Source: Synura sp. LO234KE (lineage: Eukaryota > Sar > Synurophyceae > Synurales > Mallomonadaceae). From it: a stretch of DNA of 11,429 bases. The stretch's first letter is position 1; each line of letters starts with the position of its first letter. Positions 8,107-11,429 of this stretch are shown piece after piece. The notes below the pieces were generated by a model that was given only the letters and a program-made list of their open reading frames with translations, made no database searches and was not told the origin of the DNA. Location: positions 1-11,429 of the forward strand of contig VKHC01000435.1 of assembly GCA_015143735.1 (NCBI GenBank), read 5' to 3'. Made by a program: the position numbers and the translations under genes.

Positions 8107-8820
8107 TCAGCAGGAGAGCAGGAGAGGGGAGTGGGAGTGTGTAGACCGAATGGTCATGCTCCACCCCATGAGTGGTGGGCAGAACCGGCGGAGGCTGCGC
8201 AGAGCAGGTCTTCTGGAGAATGAGCCCTCAGGATGTAGGGAGGAGCAAATGCGAGAGGTAATGCGCGTGATGTTGCCTTGGGCGCCCCTGACTGGCAACG
8301 GTTGGGCTACCAACTCCTCCAGTAGGGACTGAATCGCCAACGGGAGGAGAGAGCTAAACACGGGTGGGCAGTACCACGGAGAGAAATGGGAGTGGGAGAG
8401 ACAACTCTGGAGTCGGTGGGGCTGCAGGTACTGTTGTAAATCCGACCAGGGAAGGTGATCATGTTGTTGCAGTGTTTGAATAGTGCTTTCGATGAAGGAC
8501 CAATCTTCCCAGTTGGGGGCCCCAAGCTGAGTCCAGAGCGCTACATCCCAGTCAGTGTCGAGAACGTATTGAATGTCGTGATTGAAAAACCAGTGCTAAG
8601 GCAAAATGAGGCCGCGGGACCCCGAGTCAAACCACTGAATGGTGCCTTGGATTTTGGCCCGGGTGGAGTCAGGGAGAGTGTCCGAGAGGAGCTAATTAGT
8701 GAGAGCCTGTCGGAACTGAAACCGCCTGTCAGGGCGCTGAAAGTTGGTGGAAAGGGAAACTCAGGGACGAGTTTGCCACTAGTGAGATGAGACAGGCCAT
8801 CTGAAGGCCACAGGACCCAT
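8107..8820 (-). pseudogene. LINE ORF1-like frame, function unknown
   Basis: One minus-strand frame from the first ATG in the element (8820-8818) to TGA 8109-8107 spans about 237 codons. It is open except for TAG 8781-8779, TGA 8763-8761, TAG 8694-8692 and TAG 8598-8596. From 8595 to 8110 it is continuous. Its protein-like composition (IQYVLDTDWDVALWTQLGAP, then LLPLAIQSLLEELVAQPLPV) contrasts with the low-complexity antisense frames. I see no CCHC zinc knuckle, RRM or clear coiled coil, so it is ORF1-like only by position. ORF1 products of LINEs usually bind the element RNA. An alternative start lies in the neighbouring frame at 8956-8770, which crosses the target-site duplication and so cannot be native. 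A frameshift near 8740-8770 would join part of that frame. Confidence 0.5.
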
Positions 8821-8922
8821 CTGGCCAGCAGGTAGCGGTATTAAGTAGGGGGCAAGCCCGAATGACACAGCTCACAGGGATGCGTCCAGATAAAACAAGG
8901 TCTTCGAGGGTTCGCACGTCGC
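8821..8922 (-). other. LINE 5' leader
   Basis: This is the first roughly 100 nt of the element on the sense strand, starting GCGACGTGCG directly after the target-site duplication. There is no ATG before 8820. APE-type LINEs usually hold an internal promoter here, but I see no TATA or other motif that would prove one. Confidence 0.45.
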
Positions 8923-8939
8923 CAAGTACATATACTACT
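8923..8939. repeat. Target-site duplication, copy at the LINE 5' end
   Basis: This is the exact 17-bp partner of 231-247. It marks the 5' boundary of the element. The sequence to its right (AGAAGCACACATGCC...) is the continuation of the original host site. Confidence 0.9.
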
Positions 8940-9026
8940 AGAAGCACACATGCCAATCAGTGAGAACAGCATCAAGTAATTCAGATTTCCGAACGCGTAC
9001 AAAGGTATTCCACTACTTGTGGCTGG

Positions 9027-9064
9027 GAGAGATTTATTTCTATTCTAAGTGAGAGATTTATTTC
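9027..9064. repeat. 14-bp direct repeat pair, 24-bp period
   Basis: GAGAGATTTATTTC occurs at 9027-9040 and 9051-9064, separated by 10 bp. It is a short local duplication in AT-rich sequence with no evident function. Confidence 0.7.
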
Positions 9065-9130
9065 CGCATACCCAACTAAGCGAGAGGGAATGAATTCGAA
9101 GGGGGCTTTTCACTTCCCGGAAAACTTCTC

Positions 9131-9137
9131 TATATAA
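9131..9137 (+). promoter_or_regulatory. TATA-like motif (TATATAA)
   Basis: TATATAA lies in the context CTTCTCTATATAAGGAAG, a classical TATA-box context. No open frame follows downstream on the plus strand, so it may be chance in AT-rich DNA or a relic of a lost element or LTR. Confidence 0.2.
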
Positions 9138-9532
9138 GGAAGAAGGGGAAAATCCCACGACAGGCGTACTAAGAAATGAGTGGTGCGATTTTCCCCCCTA
9201 TGGTGGATGTGATGTCGGAATAGTAACTCATGGAAGACAACTTAGGTCAAGTAGTTCGTGATCTAAAGTAACTTGGATTAAATATCAACTGAGAGGAAGT
9301 GAAGTAATTGTTGTCAACGTCAGCAAATACAATTTCAAGTCATGGTTTCAAGATCGATAAAAGATTTTACTGGTGTAGACATGTACAGGTGTTCGTACAC
9401 AACGATAAACCTTAAATAGTTTACATGTAGCTATTAATAGTATTAACAATGTAAAAAAGAGCCCCATAGCACCAACCCACTGACTACTGGCAAGTGTACT
9501 CAAGTGTTAGACACTTACGAAGTACTTTCCCC

Positions 9533-9560
9533 CAATCACCATTCCATATATAGCTATAAA
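9533..9560 (+). promoter_or_regulatory. CCAAT plus TATA-like motifs
   Basis: CCAAT (within CCCCCAATCACC, near 9533) is followed by CATATATAGCTATAAACG. This is a plausible core promoter pair, but no gene follows within the next kilobase on the plus strand. It also lies in the middle of a segment that starts TGTTAGAC (9505) and ends TTTGACA (9667), as in an LTR. Confidence 0.2.
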
Positions 9561-9840
9561 CGCCGCTTCAAGCTAGACTGCTTAGTGTACACGTAAACAC
9601 CGTTCTCCCTCATCCTGTCTGAGTGAGAGACTCTGCTCTGGTTCTTCGTGTAGTTGATATTTTGACAGGTGGTGGTGTGGTAGTGGAACTTGCTTGTTTA
9701 TATTGAGTGGTGTGTGTGCTACTAGATGCTTCCAAAATGAATGATCCACCACACCCGACAATCTTTACCTCTTAAGTATAAGAGGCAGTTAAGAATGGTG
9801 CTTAGCTGTGTTTTCTAACTGCTAAGAGTCTCCGTGACCG

Positions 9841-10364
9841 AGTGAGGAAGGAGAGGGGGGGGCAGCCTACGCACGCAACGACGTCCTCCAATAGATGGAA
9901 GGGGACGCATTACCACCCTCGCGGGAAGACGTTGCTCCTAAGGGTCCATGACTTTGGGGCGAGACACGGAGACAGTGATACTGTGACCAACGCTAGTGGT
10001 GATGTAGCGGTTCAGCAAGTGAAGGCGGGGCACGGTATAACAGAAAAGGCATGGCTGGGAGAGTAAACAGAAAAGACATCGCTGGAAGAGTTGATGCCGC
10101 ACCAACCTAGACCAGCATGGCAGGAGAAAGTCAGGGTCTGGAGTCGAGAACAACTATCTAGTACCTGTTCATAGTACTATTACTACTTTATTTCATACAC
10201 TGTCATCTTCCAAGCGTTACTACTGCTCAGCAGTCTTTTCTAGACTATCCTCCTTTCTCATTTGAACTAAAGAAAAAATTGGTGGGGCTGAGCGGGTGAG
10301 TGCTAAATAAACTTCTATATGGCCTAGGAGACTGCTGCGGGTGACACATCTTCGTAGGGAGACC
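9841..10364. other. Intergenic stretch, nothing recognised apart from a 27-bp tandem repeat
   Basis: The plus-strand frame 9842-10066 (74 codons) is open, but its product matches nothing I recognise and it ends inside a tandem repeat. It may belong to an older part of the plus-strand LINE, but I could not align it to the minus-strand element. Confidence 0.4.
10038..10091. repeat. 27-bp imperfect tandem repeat, two copies
   Basis: Copies 10038-10064 and 10065-10091 share AACAGAAAAG-CAT-GCTGG-AGAGT with four mismatches. The period is a multiple of three, but the plus frame stops within the first unit boundary, so coding relevance is doubtful. Confidence 0.75.
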
Positions 10365-10424
10365 AGAATGGAACTGAGTGTCTTTCCTCCACCCATATGC
10401 GCCTTGCCACTGACTACCCCCTGA

Positions 10425-11190
10425 ATTTATTAAGGTAGGAGGAAATGTGAGCATCGTCAATAATTGGCGGCGGCCCCGCCTGGTTTATTTCAAGTCTGAC
10501 TCGTCTCAACTGTGTATCCTGGATTAGGTGATTCTCGGGGTTCCTGGGGGACAACTCCAGATTCTTGCAAAATACTGCTGTTCCCATTCCGTCATGAAGC
10601 AGATAGCCCTGTCGACTCTTTAGAAGAAGTTCGAATCCAACGGGGTCTACAACAGACTGTCCCAGTATTCGTCCTCACAGAGGGACACATCCACCCCACT
10701 AGAGTATGCCCAACAAACCATCTAATACTGGTCCAAGCGCCATTTGGGTCGCTCTGGCAATTACTCTGTCTGTGGGGGTGATTTCAAATCGGCATGGCGG
10801 GGAAAGGATGAAGCCCCGGTCGGCTACACAGGTCCGCTCTCCGCATGGGCCCTAGGCAACATTTGCATATCACGAAGTAGAGATGATCTCCTGGATTACC
10901 CAAGTGTTGCTGGCGGCACGGAGATCAATCACGCGCTCTATAATAGCTCTTCACTGTAAATGCGGGCTTATGCAGTGGGCACAGACGGTCTCTGGCTGAG
11001 CCTCTCCGATTATCGCCATATCCTCGTGGCCTTTGGAAATCTTCCATCCGCAGTTGGGCTCCGTTGCTTTAATTCCTCCTTGGGGAAAACACAAAAGCAG
11101 ACTGAATTCAATGACAAGCTCCAATCTTCCTGGACCCACTTCGTAATTCGCCGCAGACTCCGTCACCGCAGCTGCTCTTCTTGATCACCT
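10425..11190 (+). pseudogene. APE-type endonuclease pseudogene of the second LINE
   Basis: Relative to the minus-strand copy, three catalytic blocks are altered. GGDFN is GGDFK (Asn to Lys, codon 10786-10788). EIDH is EINH (Asp to Asn, codon 10927-10929). SDH is SDY (His to Tyr, codon 11011-11013). Stops interrupt it, for example the TAG after CILD near 10524 and the TAA after NSSSL at 10957-10959. The downstream part reads ALLDHLTTLTQAAAPERKKW in another frame, matching the start of the linker. The loss of several active-site residues fits neutral decay of a long-dead copy. Confidence 0.78.
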
Positions 11191-11352
11191 AACGACTCTC
11201 ACACAAGCGGCAGCTCCTGAGCGGAAGAAATGGAAGAATCGAAAAAGATATAAAGTGCACTGGAGTCCCACCTATGCGGCGCTCCAATCCCAACTCCTGG
11301 CTATGATCAGTCGGCTCCCCAGTGGAACACCCCAGAAGAGGGGAATGGGAAC
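11022..11352. repeat. 331-bp tandem duplication unit, first copy
   Basis: The 77 bp at 11022-11098 recur exactly at 11353-11429 (period 331), so a tandem duplication starts here. It covers the end of the endonuclease and the linker start of the second LINE. The base before each copy differs (t at 11021, c at 11352). Confidence 0.9.
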
Positions 11353-11429
11353 CCTCGTGGCCTTTGGAAATCTTCCATCCGCAGTTGGGCTCCGTTGCTT
11401 TAATTCCTCCTTGGGGAAAACACAAAAGC
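11353..11429. repeat. 331-bp tandem duplication unit, second copy (cut by window edge)
   Basis: This is identical to 11022-11098 over all 77 bases available. The rest of the unit would lie beyond the window. Confidence 0.9.

Larger units (their letters stand above)
248..8922 (-). mobile_element. Non-LTR retrotransposon (LINE), near full length, inactivated
   Basis: The domains in sense order are an ORF1-like frame, APE-type endonuclease, reverse transcriptase, zinc-finger-like motif, RNase H and a 3' UTR. There are no LTRs, no integrase and no protease. A 17-bp target-site duplication encloses about 8.7 kb, so the copy appears to be full length or nearly so. The 3' end has no long poly(A) tract; it finishes in a sequence ending GGCAA, about 20 nt after an AATAAA signal. 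The copy cannot be autonomous, because frameshifts and stops interrupt every large domain except RNase H. The sense strand is rich in pyrimidines and the plus strand in G and A. The clade (I-like, Tad-like or a protist-specific group) cannot be settled without a phylogeny. Known biology of this class: the element RNA is copied directly at a nicked chromosomal site. Confidence 0.93.
8940..9840. other. AT-rich intergenic stretch, no gene seen
   Basis: All six frames are closed at short range and the composition is AT-rich, like 1-230. It contains two TATA-like motifs, a 14-bp direct repeat and an LTR-like segment, each listed separately or under findings. A minimal ATG frame at 9737 runs only 12 codons before TAA. 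No RNA gene was recognised. Confidence 0.6.
10365..11429 (+). mobile_element. Decayed fragment of a second, related LINE (runs off window)
   Basis: The plus strand encodes fragments collinear with the endonuclease and linker of the minus-strand LINE: IKVGGNV..NNW, VPGGQLQILAKY, CGGDFKSAW, GTEINHALYNS, DGLWLSLSDYRHILV and ERKKWKNRKRYKVHWSPTYA. They are spread over several frames with stops. The protein similarity is clear but incomplete, so this is a divergent relative and not a recent sister copy. No 5' boundary or target-site duplication was found. The segment starts within the endonuclease, as expected of a 5'-truncated or eroded copy. Confidence 0.8.

Noticed and set aside
8455-8790. Plus-strand open frame of 111 codons
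   Set aside because: It is antisense to the ORF1-like frame of the LINE. The minus-strand frame has the more protein-like composition and lies inside a proven minus-strand element.
248-8922. LTR retrotransposon or integrated virus
   Set aside because: There is no protease, integrase, capsid or LTR pair. APE-type endonuclease before a YADD reverse transcriptase and a 17-bp target duplication identify a LINE.
8729-8956. Minus-strand ATG frame as the ORF1 start
   Set aside because: Its ATG lies at 8956, outside the element beyond the target-site duplication, so it cannot be the native start. Only the part inside 8922 could belong to the LINE.
9737-9775. ATG frame after the CCAAT/TATA-like motifs (12 codons)
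   Set aside because: Too short, with no splice signals that I could support.
9842-10066. Possible small plus-strand protein gene
   Set aside because: There is no recognised motif, no convincing promoter-to-ORF spacing, and the frame ends in a tandem repeat. Kept only as an intergenic description.
10951-11425. Two minus-strand frames with a shared peptide
   Set aside because: They are antisense to the second LINE. The shared part simply reflects the 331-bp tandem duplication.
1-11429. CRISPR array, tRNA or rRNA gene
   Set aside because: No regularly spaced repeats, cloverleaf-like segments or rRNA motifs were seen on either strand.

Overview
The window is eukaryotic and consists mostly of transposable-element sequence. 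No intact host gene, rRNA, tRNA or CRISPR array is visible. Two AT-rich, non-coding stretches (about 1-230 and 8940-9840) flank a GC-richer block. That block is one nearly complete, inactivated non-LTR retrotransposon (LINE) lying on the minus strand at about 248-8922. A perfect 17-bp direct repeat (231-247 and 8923-8939) brackets the block exactly as a target-site duplication would, so both ends of the element can be placed. The host cannot be named from this sequence. APE-type LINEs with an RNase H domain occur in many protists, algae, fungi, plants and invertebrates.

Read on the minus strand from 8922 down to 248, the element holds: a short 5' leader (8821-8922); an unrecognised ORF1-like frame (8820-8107); a proline-rich stretch that may begin ORF2 at an ATG at 8033; an APE-type endonuclease (about 7087-6023); a long linker (about 6022-5260); a reverse transcriptase with fingers, motif A, motif B and a YADD box (about 5234-3740); an extended connection region (about 3750-2428); a CxxC...HxF zinc-finger-like segment (about 1825-1759); an RNase H domain (core about 1180-735); and a short 3' UTR with AATAAA overlapping a perfect 8-bp hairpin just before the 3' end. 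The inferred life cycle is target nicking by the endonuclease, target-primed cDNA synthesis by the RT, and RNA removal by RNase H.

The copy is dead. The coding sequence changes frame about ten times, carries a dozen or so in-frame stops, has a 269-bp tandem duplication in the RT fingers, and is cut by a 40-bp insertion that looks like a tiny poly(A)-tailed retro-insertion with its own 14-bp target-site duplication.

From about 10365 to the right edge, a second and much more decayed fragment of a related LINE lies on the plus strand. It has recognisable endonuclease blocks with several catalytic residues replaced, and a 331-bp tandem duplication running off the window. Between the two elements (8940-10365) there are only TATA-like motifs, two short direct repeats and a weak LTR-like stretch. 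Nothing points to a new functional system. The main interest is a datable sequence of retrotransposition and decay, and a multidomain LINE whose clade could be worked out.
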